Shown: one piece after another, positions 1-9,126 of the stretch
Position numbering within the stretch: the stretch's first letter is position 1
Layout: every line of letters begins with the position of its first letter
From: Bacteroidales bacterium WCE2008
GTDB taxonomy: Bacteria > Bacteroidota > Bacteroidia > Bacteroidales > UBA932
Assembly (NCBI GenBank): GCA_900167925.1
Contig: FUZM01000004.1
Coordinates: 305,216 to 369,215 of the forward strand
Reading direction: 5' to 3'
Length of the DNA: 64,000 nt
The notes under the pieces: generated by a model
The model's database searches: none
What the model saw: the letters and a program-made list of their open reading frames with translations, nothing else
Told to the model about the DNA's origin: nothing
Translations under genes and position numbers: made by a program

Positions 1-51
1 CTCTGCGCCCTTGACAAAGGTATCGCAGCCTGAAACATTTACTTTTACCAT
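1..51 (-). CDS. N-terminal fragment of a gene cut by the window edge
   Basis: An open frame starts at ATG 51 and runs off the left edge; only the first 17 residues (MVKVNVSGCDTFVKGAE) are visible. A Bacteroidota -7 box lies 22 bp upstream at 73-80, which supports a real start here. The stretch weakly resembles the N-terminus of Bacteroidales glucose-6-phosphate isomerases, but 17 residues are too few to assign a function. A 7-bp inverted repeat sits immediately upstream of the start codon. Confidence 0.5.
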   Translation of the reverse strand, partial: MVKVNVSGCDTFVKGAE

Positions 52-72
52 AGGATTGTTGTGTTAATCCTA
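51..72. promoter_or_regulatory. Inverted repeat at the start codon of the left-edge gene
   Basis: TAGGATT (51-57) and AATCCTA (66-72) are perfect 7-bp inverted arms around an 8-base loop. They lie between the predicted transcription start (near 66-68) and the ATG at 51. It could be an operator or a hairpin at the very 5' end of the message; the sequence does not decide between them. Confidence 0.35.
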
Positions 73-80
73 CAAATTTA
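73..80 (-). promoter_or_regulatory. -7 promoter box for the left-edge gene
   Basis: On the minus strand this reads TAAATTTG, a match to the Bacteroidota -7 consensus TAnnTTTG. No convincing -33 TTTG was seen. Confidence 0.5.
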
Positions 81-125
81 ATGTTTTTTTCCGTAATACC
101 TCGGATTATGCGACTTATGTGGTTT

Positions 126-950
126 TCAGCTGAAAAGGGTGCTGTAGATGCGGTGGAGAGGGGTCGGATCGCCTGAGGCGACGAGCCGGACATCCGGATG
201 GAGGTGACGTGAGGATGTCTCTTCGCCACGGGCTTCGGCCTCGGCCATCTCGATGACCTTGGCAAGGGCCTTGGTGGCGTCTGATTCGGAAAGGAGACGT
301 TCCTGGACCATCACATAGATAAGATGTCTGGCAACAGCCGGAGCAGGGTCGATGAAACGTATGTCCGGGCCGGCTACCTCGCGCAAGGTATCAATGAGGA
401 ATGGATAATGGGTGCATCCCAGGACAATAGTATCAGCCCCCTGATCGAGAAGCGGCTTTAGACTTGCGCTTACCACAGATTCGGCCTCAGGGCCCTCCAG
501 AATGCCATTCTCGACCAGTTCCACGAAGCCCTGGCCTACATGCTCGACAATCTTGCACTTGTCCTCCCAGTCACCTTTGCTGGTCAGATACTTGGAGCCT
601 TTGAGGGTTCCGGCGGTGGCAAGCACTCCGATAACTCCGCTCCTTGTACCGAGAGCAGCCGGCCTTACAGCCGGCTCCATCCCGATAAACTTTATGTCAA
701 ACTCGCTGCGCAGATCGTTGATCGCAGCAGCAGTAGCTGTATTGCAAGCTATCACTATTATGTCGGCGCCCTCCCCGATGAGGAACCTGGTGATCTCCCT
801 GCACCTGTCCAGTATATACTCCCTGCTCTTCTCACCGTAAGGACAGTGGGCATTGTCAGAATAGTAGATATACTTCTCGTCAGGCAGCAGCTTGACTATC
901 TCTCTCAGTACGGAGAGGCCACCCTCTCCGGAGTCGAATACGCCGATCAT
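126..950 (-). CDS. murI: Glutamate racemase
   Basis: MurI interconverts L- and D-glutamate in the cytoplasm and supplies D-Glu for peptidoglycan stem peptides. The 274-residue protein has the family length. It starts MIGVFDSGEGG, where D6 and S7 match the substrate-binding DSGxGG motif. Both catalytic cysteines are present, C69 in ACNTATAAA and C179 in GCTHYPF. It is the last gene of a long minus-strand unit, 6 bp after a DUF6515 envelope protein and two genes after NamZ, which fits a cell-wall module. Identification is secure. Confidence 0.96.
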   Translation of the reverse strand: MIGVFDSGEGGLSVLREIVKLLPDEKYIYYSDNAHCPYGEKSREYILDRCREITRFLIGEGADIIVIACNTATAAAINDLRSEFDIKFIGMEPAVRPAALGTRSGVIGVLATAGTLKGSKYLTSKGDWEDKCKIVEHVGQGFVELVENGILEGPEAESVVSASLKPLLDQGADTIVLGCTHYPFLIDTLREVAGPDIRFIDPAPAVARHLIYVMVQERLLSESDATKALAKVIEMAEAEARGEETSSRHLHPDVRLVASGDPTPLHRIYSTLFS

Positions 951-956
951 GACCGA

Positions 957-2264
957 TTAATAATAGCTGTAGTATGAATTGTACTTGCGGGCCATAGAGC
1001 CGTACATCTGGCCGAGGACCTCAAGGTAAGGACGGCCTCCTACGAGGACTGTGCGATATACGGTATCGTCGACTCTGTAATACTCTGCACCGCCGAGGGT
1101 TATGATATCATAGTCCTCAGGAAGGAACTCGACGAGAGCGCCTGCAGGAGGGACGATCACCTCGTAACGGCCTCTGCCGTTGACGATGTAGAATACGCCG
1201 TCATTGTAGAAATAATCCCTGTCGGCATAAGCGTAGCTCTGCGCAAGACCGAGCCTGTAGGCGATATCATATGAACTCTGGGCAGAAGAAAGATTCATTC
1301 CGATATATGAGTTCTGGGCAGCTATCACCGCATTGTTGCGGGCGATGATACGGTTCTGCTCGTCGATATATCTGCTGTATGAGTCCCAGCCGTTATAGGT
1401 ACGGTAAACATTGCTGTAATACGCGAACCTTACGGTAGAGAATACAAGATTCCTGATGCTTCTTTCGATAACGACTCCGATAGGCGGACGGCATACTACA
1501 TAATGGCCTGCGTACGGCCTGTAGTATATATTGTCATACATGTAGTAAGTCACTCCGAAATAAGAGACTCTCTTATACCTTGCCGGCAGGCTGTAGATCC
1601 TGAATCCGTAATAATGCGGATCATGGCTATAGAAGCGGCCGACGACCTCATAAGTCATATAATCTCTCTCGCGCGGGTGGATGCGGAGCACATTGTTTCT
1701 CTCGACACGGTAGTCACCATAGTATCCGTTGTGGGAAGAAGAGCTGTTCCTCACCTCATCGGAAACGGGGCTGAGACCTTTGGCAGTCACATTGCTGTTG
1801 GTCCTGACGTTGGATCCGGAAACAGACGAACTGCGGGTCACTTTGTCCAGGTCCTGGACGCTTATGCTCCTCGCAGTACTTGACGCAGAAGTACTCGAAG
1901 TCCTCGTAGCGGAAGTGCTGGATGACCTTGTTACCGAAGTACTTGATGACCTGGTAGCAGAAGAGTTGGATGACCTGGCAGCAGAAGTGCTTGAAGACCT
2001 GGTAGCTGACTGGTTGCCATTCTTGTTGTCCTGCGAGCCGGAAGACCTGGTCACCGATGTGCTTGAGGATCTGGTTGCAGAACTGCTGGAAGACCTGGTC
2101 GCTGAAGAGCTGGATGACCTGGTTGTAGAAGTACTCGTATTAGAACGGGTAGTGCTGTTATTGTTGTTGCCACTGTTGTTACGGCGAGTCTGGGCCTCAG
2201 ATGGTATTGCAAACATAGCAGCTACGGCTATGCAGGCAAGTAAAGTAGTAAATCTGTTTCTCAT
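957..2264 (-). CDS. Exported DUF6515-type protein with Ser/Thr/Arg octapeptide repeats
   Basis: The protein has 435 residues. Residues 1-25 are a signal peptide (MRNRFTTLLACIAVAAMF, then a cleavage region ending SEAQ). Residues about 26-133 are low complexity, built from a degenerate 8-residue unit such as TRSSSTSA repeated about ten times. The C-terminal half is rich in Tyr and Arg with motifs such as YFGVTYYMYDNIYYRP and PPIGVVIE, resembling DUF6515 proteins of Bacteroidota. The function of that family is unknown. The repeat tract may be a wall-spanning or glycosylated linker (inference). The gene lies 13 bp after namZ and 6 bp before murI. Confidence 0.7.
   Translation of the reverse strand: MRNRFTTLLACIAVAAMFAIPSEAQTRRNNSGNNNNSTTRSNTSTSTTRSSSSSATRSSSSSATRSSSTSVTRSSGSQDNKNGNQSATRSSSTSAARSSNSSATRSSSTSVTRSSSTSATRTSSTSASSTARSISVQDLDKVTRSSSVSGSNVRTNSNVTAKGLSPVSDEVRNSSSSHNGYYGDYRVERNNVLRIHPRERDYMTYEVVGRFYSHDPHYYGFRIYSLPARYKRVSYFGVTYYMYDNIYYRPYAGHYVVCRPPIGVVIERSIRNLVFSTVRFAYYSNVYRTYNGWDSYSRYIDEQNRIIARNNAVIAAQNSYIGMNLSSAQSSYDIAYRLGLAQSYAYADRDYFYNDGVFYIVNGRGRYEVIVPPAGALVEFLPEDYDIITLGGAEYYRVDDTVYRTVLVGGRPYLEVLGQMYGSMARKYNSYYSYY
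1865..2189 (-). repeat. 24-bp degenerate coding repeats (octapeptide tract)
   Basis: Within the DUF6515 gene, codons for TRSSS-type octapeptides recur with a 24-bp period, with substitutions and one interruption of Asn, Gly, Gln and Lys near its centre. The antisense frame is open because of this repetition. Confidence 0.65.
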
Positions 2265-2277
2265 GGCTTATATGGTT

Positions 2278-3546
2278 TTAGAGTTCAACTTCATCATCGT
2301 CGGGATACAATCTGTATTTCTCCGAAAGAGCCTTGAAACGCGAATCATCTGCGGTCCAGTAACCGAGGATATCCTCGACCTTGAGTCTCTTTGAGAACTG
2401 TAGTCTTACATAATCCGTACCACAAACCTTATCAAGCATCGAATAGTTCTTTCCAGCGGCCTTGAAGGGGTTTTTATCCGGATACAGCTCCTGAATAGCC
2501 TGCATGACATAGAACTGCGTCAGAGTAATATAGGCCTTCTCGTAATCGGTATAATAATACTGCACTCCATGCAGCAGTTTTCCGGCCTTGGATCCCGCAA
2601 TCGGCTTATAATGCACAGTCCTGAAAGCCACTCCCGGAAGTTCATAGCTGTCCAGCCGGGCCTTGAGCAGATCCGCATCGATCCACTCGGCGCCGAACAT
2701 CGCAAACGGCATGGTATAGCCGACACCGATATTCAGATGTCCCATCTCCCCGCAGATTCCAGCCGACGGATAGCATATCGCCGACTCGGCATACGGAATA
2801 TTAGGCGACGGAGCAACCCAAGGCAGCCCTGTATCATTATAAAGCATGTCTCTCGTCCACCCCTCCATCGGCACGATCGTCAGGTCGCACTTCAGCGGCT
2901 CGAGATTACCCTTCTGTCCCCTGTTCAGCCCCTCCTGATTAATCATCAGGGCGAGTTCTCCGACGGTCAGCCCGTAGATATACGGAATCTGGTACTGGCT
3001 GACAAAAGAAAAGAACCCGTCCGTCACATAAGCCCCTTCCACCTTCCGTCCTCCGAGGGGATTCGGACGGTCAAGCACCATGACGGGGATCCCCTTCCTG
3101 GCGCATGCCCTCATCACCAGGCCAAGAGTGCTGATGAATGTATATGACCTTGTGCCGACATCCTGGATATCATAGACCATGATGTCGATGCCGTCGAGCA
3201 TCTCCTGCGTCGGCTCCCTGGTCGCCCCGTAGAGAGAAAAGACCGGCAGACCGGTGCCCGGGTCATAGGAGTCGGTGACATGGTCTCCCGCATAAGCATC
3301 CCCGCGGACCCCATGTTCAGGGCCGAACAGAGCCACCAGATTGATCATCGGAGCCCCATAAAGAATATCAATGGTAGAGCGCAGGCGACTGTCCACGCCG
3401 CTCGGATTCGTCACAAGACCGACGCGCTTTCCCTCCAATCCCCTGAAATCCATAGACTCGAGGACTTCGATTCCGGGACGCACCTGAGCGGAAACAGTCA
3501 CGGAGACAAGAGCAAGAAGCAAGAGTATTTTTTTCATAGTCTTCAT
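2278..3546 (-). CDS. namZ: NamZ-type exo-beta-N-acetylmuramidase (DUF1343)
   Basis: The family (DUF1343, GH171) includes Bacillus subtilis NamZ, which removes terminal MurNAc from peptidoglycan fragments. This 422-residue protein has a signal peptide (KKILLLLALVSVTVSA) and family motifs GLVTNPSGVD, ALFGPEHGVRGD, YDIQDVGTRSYTF and LDRPNPLGG. It is probably periplasmic. Its start codon overlaps the stop of the upstream AmpG-like permease gene by 4 bp, so digestion and import are likely co-expressed. The family call is strong; the exact substrate is inferred from characterised relatives. Confidence 0.88.
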   Translation of the reverse strand: MKTMKKILLLLALVSVTVSAQVRPGIEVLESMDFRGLEGKRVGLVTNPSGVDSRLRSTIDILYGAPMINLVALFGPEHGVRGDAYAGDHVTDSYDPGTGLPVFSLYGATREPTQEMLDGIDIMVYDIQDVGTRSYTFISTLGLVMRACARKGIPVMVLDRPNPLGGRKVEGAYVTDGFFSFVSQYQIPYIYGLTVGELALMINQEGLNRGQKGNLEPLKCDLTIVPMEGWTRDMLYNDTGLPWVAPSPNIPYAESAICYPSAGICGEMGHLNIGVGYTMPFAMFGAEWIDADLLKARLDSYELPGVAFRTVHYKPIAGSKAGKLLHGVQYYYTDYEKAYITLTQFYVMQAIQELYPDKNPFKAAGKNYSMLDKVCGTDYVRLQFSKRLKVEDILGYWTADDSRFKALSEKYRLYPDDDEVEL

Positions 3547-4862
3547 TTTTTTCGTCCATAATCAGGATCCACCTTGAGCAGGGATGTAACTGCGAGCGTA
3601 ACCAGGCAGCACGCCATCACGACGAGGAAGAAACCTGAGTAGCCCAGCGCCTGCTGCATCTTTCCGGCAAACATGCCGGGGATTGCCAAGCCCAGGGCCA
3701 TGAAAGCTGTGCAAAGCGAGTAATGAGATGTCTTGAACTCGCCTTCGGCTACATAAATCATATACAACATATAAGCCGTGAAACCGAATCCGTAGCCAAA
3801 CTGCTCCACGAAGACGCAGGCGTTTATGACCAGAAGGCTATCCGGCATCACAAGGCTGAAATAGACATAAGCCAGGTCTGGCAGGGTGATTGCCAGGGCC
3901 ATAGGCCAGAGTGATTTCTTGAGTCCCCAGCGGGAAGCGGCTATACCGCCTATTATGCCTCCTGCTGTAAGACCGATTATTCCGATGGTCCCGTAAATGA
4001 AGCCTACGGTCTCCGTGGCCAGGCCAAGACCTCCGGCTTCGTGTCCGTCAAGCAGGAACGGATTGATCATCTTGACGAGAAATGCCTCCGGAAGACGATA
4101 TAGCAGCATGAACAATATCGCCAGCCAGATACCAGGCTTGCGGAAGAAGGTCACGAAGGTGCGACAGGTTTCACGCAGCACGGAACCAGCTGAAGCGACT
4201 CCTACACGAGGAGCGTCAGCCTCGGGACGAGGCATGAAGAACACATGGTACAGAGCGATGGTTCCAAAGATGAGAGAGCATATGCCTATGGTCATGGCCC
4301 AGGCTTTCGGGATACCTCCCAGCCCATCGTAATGTCTTTCCAGCAGGCCGGCGATCACGACAAGCACGCCTTGGCCGAATATTGACGAGAGCCTGAAGAA
4401 CGTGCTCCTGATACCGACGAAAAAGGCCTGGCGCTCCTGCGGCAAGGCAAGCATATAGAATCCGTCGGCGGCGATGTCATGGGTTGCAGAAGCGAAGGCG
4501 ATTATCCAGAACACTACCAGAGTCACGACGAACATGGACACTGGCGTCGCCCCGGACGCAATGGTCTCGGCAGAAGGAGACGGAAGAGTCAGTCCCAAGG
4601 CCACGAGACCGGCAGTCATCAGGAGCTGCATGAACACGACCCACCATCTTTTTGTGCGGATGATGTCCACGAACGGGCTCCAGAAAGGCTTGAACACCCA
4701 AGGAAGAGAAAGCAGGCTGGTATAAAGAGCAAGGTCTGCATTCGACATGCCCATCCGCTTGAACATTATCGTGGAGACAGTGTTCACTATGAAATACGGA
4801 ATACCCTCCGCGAAATACAGAGTGGGTATCCATGCCCATGGGTTTATCTTTACTTTGTTCAT
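3543..4862 (-). CDS. AmpG-like MFS permease for muropeptides or muramyl sugars
   Basis: This 439-residue polytopic protein looks like the PAT/AmpG branch of the major facilitator superfamily, with about 12 hydrophobic segments. The N-terminus (WIPTLYFAEGIPYFIVNTVS) resembles the AmpG signature around the first helix. AmpG proteins import GlcNAc-anhydroMurNAc peptides across the inner membrane. The 4-bp overlaps with genes on both sides (NamZ and DUF4922-SpoIID) tie it to wall salvage. Substrate could be a free muramyl sugar instead, as in oral Bacteroidota relatives; the sequence cannot decide. Confidence 0.8.
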   Translation of the reverse strand: MNKVKINPWAWIPTLYFAEGIPYFIVNTVSTIMFKRMGMSNADLALYTSLLSLPWVFKPFWSPFVDIIRTKRWWVVFMQLLMTAGLVALGLTLPSPSAETIASGATPVSMFVVTLVVFWIIAFASATHDIAADGFYMLALPQERQAFFVGIRSTFFRLSSIFGQGVLVVIAGLLERHYDGLGGIPKAWAMTIGICSLIFGTIALYHVFFMPRPEADAPRVGVASAGSVLRETCRTFVTFFRKPGIWLAILFMLLYRLPEAFLVKMINPFLLDGHEAGGLGLATETVGFIYGTIGIIGLTAGGIIGGIAASRWGLKKSLWPMALAITLPDLAYVYFSLVMPDSLLVINACVFVEQFGYGFGFTAYMLYMIYVAEGEFKTSHYSLCTAFMALGLAIPGMFAGKMQQALGYSGFFLVVMACCLVTLAVTSLLKVDPDYGRKK

Positions 4863-7207
4863 AGTCTTTCGAGCGAGGTTCCCGGATAGTAATGCTGAAG
4901 TATCTCGTCATACCCGTACCCTCTGGAAGCCATCACAGCCGCGCCGATCTGGCACAGTCCGACTCCATGGCCCCAGCCACGGCCTTCCAGTACGAGTCTG
5001 TCATCTTTTGTCCATACAATCGAGAAAGCGGAGCTTTTCAGATGAGACTCCGAAAGAATCTTGCGGACCATCAGTTCCTTGCCCACGACAAAACTTCCGG
5101 CAGTCCCGACCACCTCCAGTTTCTTTATCCTGCCCGAAGGTCCGGTCTCAAGCGGATTCAGTTCCTTCAATTCCCCTATCATCCTTCCGGACCGTCTGGA
5201 AATCAGCTCCGAAATCTCGGCTCTCGAATATTCCGCCTTCCAGCTGAAGAAATCCTTGGTCTCGAGATCATAATCGTTGAGCACCTGCGAAAGGACAGCC
5301 GCATCGGCCGTATTGCAGAACGGATCGGCGCCTTCCTCATGGCCCGGAGTATCCGGCAACGACTGGAGATATGGCAGGTCCTTATCTTCCCAGCAGGTCG
5401 AGAAAAGCTCAGTCCTGCCTCCGCAGCACTTATGGAAACGGGCATCGCAGATCTTGCCGTCATAGGTCAGGACCTGTCCCCAGGTAGCGTCTATTGCCTT
5501 GCGGACATTCTCCCCGACTGCGACAGTCAGTCCCTGATAGCGCTGACAGTGGTCGTCGGCGCATACGTCGAAACGCTTGTGGTCTTCATGATCGAACCAT
5601 TTGACCATGTCCCCGGAATCCCGGTTCTCTTCGCGGGACTCGAGATGGGTGACGAGCGAAGGGACATTGTTGAGTTCTTCGAGCTTCAGGCCTTCGGACC
5701 GGCGGTTGATTTTGCGGCGGCCGATCATCGAAGTCACCCACGAACGCGAGATGACTGCATGGGCCTTGAGCAGATTGAGATCCGAGGTCGATTTCATCTC
5801 CGAAGAAATGACGCTGAGGAGATAATCCTCCACGCCGATTATATTGACGGCCACGACTTTGCCGCCCTCGACTATGAATTTGAGGGCGCCGGCGAAGCAC
5901 TGCGTCTGCTTTCTCTGCCAGTGGAAATCCACTCCTATCGTCACGTCGTGGAGTATGAAGGAAGGCTCGGCGAACATCGTGGAGATTGTCCTCGCCTCGA
6001 AATATAGTTCGTCGTACAAGGCTCCATTATAGGAGATCTTGCCTTCCATATAGCTTACCTTCTGGGGACCGGCGCCGTCGGAGACTATTTCGAAGACTAT
6101 CTCCGGAGCGGACATTATCCCGACCTCCAGCTTTCTCTGGGTCCTGGTAAGGCGCCAGAGTATCTCTTTTTCGACTTCTTCGCTGACGGAAACCTCCTGC
6201 ATCATTTCCGTAAGCAGGCGGACGTCAAGCTTGTCGTAATCTTCTTTCTTCGGGACGATGAACAGTCCGGCCATATCGGCACAGCCGGGACTCATTGTAA
6301 GATGGTCAGGTCCCTCGTCGAAGTAGTGGTGCGAACGGTGGCTTCCACGGAAAAGCACGATAGCCCTGTATTCAAAGCCGGAGATGCCATGGGTGTTGCC
6401 GGCAGGACGCACGCCTCCCTTGCGGGACTTGTACCACATCAGCAGATTGAACATAGGTTCCTTCTCCCCTTCCGGAATCGGAGCGCAGTCCAGCAGCCTG
6501 TAGAACAGCTTGGCGAGGGATTTGGAAGTCCTCGCACGGAGCACGAAGGCCCCGCGGGTGAAGTGCTTGTAGTGGAAGAGCTGGGCTTCCTGGACAGAGG
6601 TGATATACTCTATGTCCTTAGAGATACTTTCAGGCACTGTTCCCGCCTCTTCTCCGTTAGGCACGCTGTCTGCGGTTGCAATCCTGTCTATAAGACGGTC
6701 CACCTCGGTCTCCAGAGGCATGATTCCTCTCGGGCAGGCCTGGAAATGCATATGGTCCGGAGCGGAAGCGCCGCAGCGGGGACCGTTGTAGAAGACCGTG
6801 AAGTCGGTATAATGGTGAGCCAGGTCAGCCATGTCCGTAAGACGGTGCCAGATCGACTGATCGACGTGACGGTCGCGGATTATGGTGAGATGGTTCGGAA
6901 ATATCGGGAAAGGGTTTATGCAGATATCGTATTTGCGGCCTTTGCGCCCCTCGAATTTAAGGACGCGCTGCTCTTCGGGACGGTTGGACTCGCAGAGGAA
7001 GCAGCTCCGGGCCTTGATAGAGGCGGAGTCGACCTTGGCCGCCGAGGAACGTATACGCTCCGGATTGTGCTGCAGCGTAACCTCCAGGCCTCCGACTGTC
7101 AGTTTTCTTGTCTCGGCGTTCTTGAGACTGCGGAAGTTGGCAGCAGCCATCGGCCATACAGAGAGCTGGTCGCTTACGAATTTCCTTATTTTGCTGGATT
7201 CACTCAT
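4859..7207 (-). CDS. DUF4922 (HIT/GalT-like) fused to SpoIID/LytB domain
   Basis: The 782-residue protein has two parts. Residues about 1-330 match DUF4922: a CxxC pair (C69, C72) and an HxHxQ motif (H152, H154, Q156), the active-site pattern of GalT-like nucleotidyl transferases and phosphorylases. Residues about 430-782 match SpoIID/LytB, with [26 protein letters not shown] and a C-terminal [15 protein letters not shown] motif. SpoIID proteins act on peptidoglycan glycan strands. No signal peptide is visible, which is odd for a wall enzyme. It overlaps both neighbours by 4 bp. Domain calls are firm; the joint function is unknown. Confidence 0.82.
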   Translation of the reverse strand: MSESSKIRKFVSDQLSVWPMAAANFRSLKNAETRKLTVGGLEVTLQHNPERIRSSAAKVDSASIKARSCFLCESNRPEEQRVLKFEGRKGRKYDICINPFPIFPNHLTIIRDRHVDQSIWHRLTDMADLAHHYTDFTVFYNGPRCGASAPDHMHFQACPRGIMPLETEVDRLIDRIATADSVPNGEEAGTVPESISKDIEYITSVQEAQLFHYKHFTRGAFVLRARTSKSLAKLFYRLLDCAPIPEGEKEPMFNLLMWYKSRKGGVRPAGNTHGISGFEYRAIVLFRGSHRSHHYFDEGPDHLTMSPGCADMAGLFIVPKKEDYDKLDVRLLTEMMQEVSVSEEVEKEILWRLTRTQRKLEVGIMSAPEIVFEIVSDGAGPQKVSYMEGKISYNGALYDELYFEARTISTMFAEPSFILHDVTIGVDFHWQRKQTQCFAGALKFIVEGGKVVAVNIIGVEDYLLSVISSEMKSTSDLNLLKAHAVISRSWVTSMIGRRKINRRSEGLKLEELNNVPSLVTHLESREENRDSGDMVKWFDHEDHKRFDVCADDHCQRYQGLTVAVGENVRKAIDATWGQVLTYDGKICDARFHKCCGGRTELFSTCWEDKDLPYLQSLPDTPGHEEGADPFCNTADAAVLSQVLNDYDLETKDFFSWKAEYSRAEISELISRRSGRMIGELKELNPLETGPSGRIKKLEVVGTAGSFVVGKELMVRKILSESHLKSSAFSIVWTKDDRLVLEGRGWGHGVGLCQIGAAVMASRGYGYDEILQHYYPGTSLERL

Positions 7208-8526
7208 TTGGCGTTGATTCTTGCCTCAAGTTCGAAGGTGCGGATGCTGTCCTTGTAGAAGTTGTTGGCATTGACTTTCTCTATGCTGAGGGCCGCATCG
7301 GAGTTGCCTTCCCAACGGCGGCAGCAGTAGAGAGGCTCATATATACGGGATATCCTCCAGTCGCGGCAGATTCTCAGTCCGACAGCATAGTCCTCCCCAT
7401 AGCTTACGTTCGGGAAGTTGATCTCTCGCAACAGCGGCACATAGAAGGCTCTCGGAGCGCCCAGGCCGTTGATACGGAGGGCGTTGTTACGGCCGTTGGC
7501 ATCCGTCCATTCGCGGTGGTCGATGACTCCCGGAGGAATCGGATTCATGCTGAAATCAGTCATAAGATACGAACCTATGACCATCGCCGAACCTTCCTCA
7601 TGGAATTTGTCGACAATCTTCTGGAGGGTCTCCGGACCGCTATAGACGTCGTCGCTGTCGAGCTGGACAGCATATCTTCCGCAGTGCGGATCGTGGATGG
7701 CGAGATTCCAGCAGCCGCCGATGCCCAGGTCGTCCCTTTCGGGAACCAGATGCACCAGATGGTCGTCACGGATGCCGTCGATAATATCTGTAGTGCCGTC
7801 GGTGGAATGGTTGTCGACGACTATTACGCTATACCGGAAGTCTGTCTTCTGGGAGAGGACGCTGCGGATTGCGTCGGCGACGGTGCGCGCCCTGTTGAAT
7901 ACCGGGATTATGACCGAAGCCTCGAAGAAGAATTCTCCCTCTTGAGCAGGGACAGGCTTGAATGGAGCGTCCAGAAGGGCCCCTATGCGGCGGAGATAAC
8001 CGGTGCAGACGGCTTCGCGCTCGACCTGGACGTCGCGATTGCGCGGATCGACGTAGTCGAACTGCTTTTCGCCGGACTTGCGGAGGTCGCGGGCGGTCTC
8101 GGTGTAAAGCATCTCGTTGACATGGACAATCTTCCCGAATCGCAGGCGCAGGTCGTAGAGGGCGCTGTACTGCAGGTCGGGCATCGCTTCGGCGGCCGCC
8201 TTCAGACTGGCGGTCCTTATGAGCCAGAGCGTTCCGAAATCGAAGTCGTCACGGAGGGCTCCCTTCTGGCAGTCGATCAGCGGATGGCGGACTTTTTCAG
8301 TATTGCCACCTTCGTCGATGTTCAAGTCCCAATGGTCGGAATAGACCATGTCGGCGCCGGTATAATCGGCAACTTCGGCCATCCGCTCGAGAGCGAGATA
8401 GCCGAGATCGAACTCAGTATTTTTCGTATTGAGAAGTATATACCGTCCTCCGGAAGAGGCGGCGACTTTCTTCAGGACTGAAGACTTTCCAAGTTGAAGG
8501 CCGGTTACAATCGATATCGGATCCAT
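7204..8526 (-). CDS. Glycosyltransferase family 2 protein, two GT-A-like regions
   Basis: The 440-residue protein has a clear GT2 domain from about residue 205 ([32 protein letters not shown], and the metal-binding stretch LDSDD). Residues 1-200 also look like part of a GT-A fold ([27 protein letters not shown]) and may be a degenerate second domain. No membrane segments are evident, so it is probably cytoplasmic. It lies between the NUDIX gene (3-bp gap) and DUF4922-SpoIID (4-bp overlap), so the acceptor may be a wall or envelope glycan, but this is inference. Confidence 0.8.
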   Translation of the reverse strand: MDPISIVTGLQLGKSSVLKKVAASSGGRYILLNTKNTEFDLGYLALERMAEVADYTGADMVYSDHWDLNIDEGGNTEKVRHPLIDCQKGALRDDFDFGTLWLIRTASLKAAAEAMPDLQYSALYDLRLRFGKIVHVNEMLYTETARDLRKSGEKQFDYVDPRNRDVQVEREAVCTGYLRRIGALLDAPFKPVPAQEGEFFFEASVIIPVFNRARTVADAIRSVLSQKTDFRYSVIVVDNHSTDGTTDIIDGIRDDHLVHLVPERDDLGIGGCWNLAIHDPHCGRYAVQLDSDDVYSGPETLQKIVDKFHEEGSAMVIGSYLMTDFSMNPIPPGVIDHREWTDANGRNNALRINGLGAPRAFYVPLLREINFPNVSYGEDYAVGLRICRDWRISRIYEPLYCCRRWEGNSDAALSIEKVNANNFYKDSIRTFELEARINAK

Positions 8527-8529
8527 ATT

Positions 8530-9120
8530 CTAAAGGAGCGCCTCGAGATCTTTTCTGATCCTGGCGAACTCTCCTTCAAAGTTAGGAGTTAAGACTGATT
8601 TTCCCAAACTTTCTTCTATTTCTTTCATGGTCCAGTAGCGTCCTTCCTCGACTTCGTCCCCGTCCGGATCCGGTCTGAAGTCCCCGACGCAGGCGAATAC
8701 ATTGACAAGTTCCTTCTCGCTGGCGGATTCCCAGACATAGGAAGTGATCGCTATCGGATTGAAATCATATATCCGCAACTCTTCGGAGACCTCCCTGAAG
8801 AGGGCCTCTCCAATCGACTCACCGTAATCCACATGGCCGCCCACAGCGGTATCCCAATATCCGGGAAGCAGATCTTTGCTCATGGAGCGTTTCTGCAGAT
8901 ATAGTTCTCCGAAACGGTTCAGTATGTGCAGATGCACTACCGGATGCAGCAGTTTCGAGCCTCCATGGACATACTGTCTTGCAGCCTGGCCGATGACCTG
9001 ACCGGAAGGGTCTATCACCGGAACCATTTCGCGGGAGACAGATATGGTATCCGACGGTCTTTCGGCAGTCGGATGCGGCATCACAGGGGCCGGATAAGGT
9101 GGATAGATAAGTTCTTGCAT
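8530..9120 (-). CDS. NUDIX hydrolase
   Basis: A complete Nudix box (G-x5-E-x7-REVSEE) spans residues 95-114 of 196, so the protein should hydrolyse a nucleoside diphosphate linked to another group. The arrangement, with HPVVHLHILNRFGELYLQKRS before the box, resembles the IPP-isomerase-like/YfcD subgroup. An internal ATG at 9027 (MVPVIDPSGQ) matches the usual start of that subgroup, so the first 31 residues may not be translated. The substrate is unknown; the neighbouring HIT-like domain makes a nucleotide sugar possible (speculative). Confidence 0.85.
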   Translation of the reverse strand: MQELIYPPYPAPVMPHPTAERPSDTISVSREMVPVIDPSGQVIGQAARQYVHGGSKLLHPVVHLHILNRFGELYLQKRSMSKDLLPGYWDTAVGGHVDYGESIGEALFREVSEELRIYDFNPIAITSYVWESASEKELVNVFACVGDFRPDPDGDEVEEGRYWTMKEIEESLGKSVLTPNFEGEFARIRKDLEALL

Positions 9121-9126
9121 ATCAGA

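Noticed and set aside
1729..2394. Open frame of 221 codons on the plus strand with Leu/Asp/Val repeats.
   Set aside because: It is the antisense of the Ser/Thr/Arg octapeptide tract; the repeat keeps the opposite frame open and no family features or start signals are present.
4892..6007. Plus-strand open frame of 371 codons.
   Set aside because: Antisense to the DUF4922-SpoIID gene, which has firm motifs on the minus strand.
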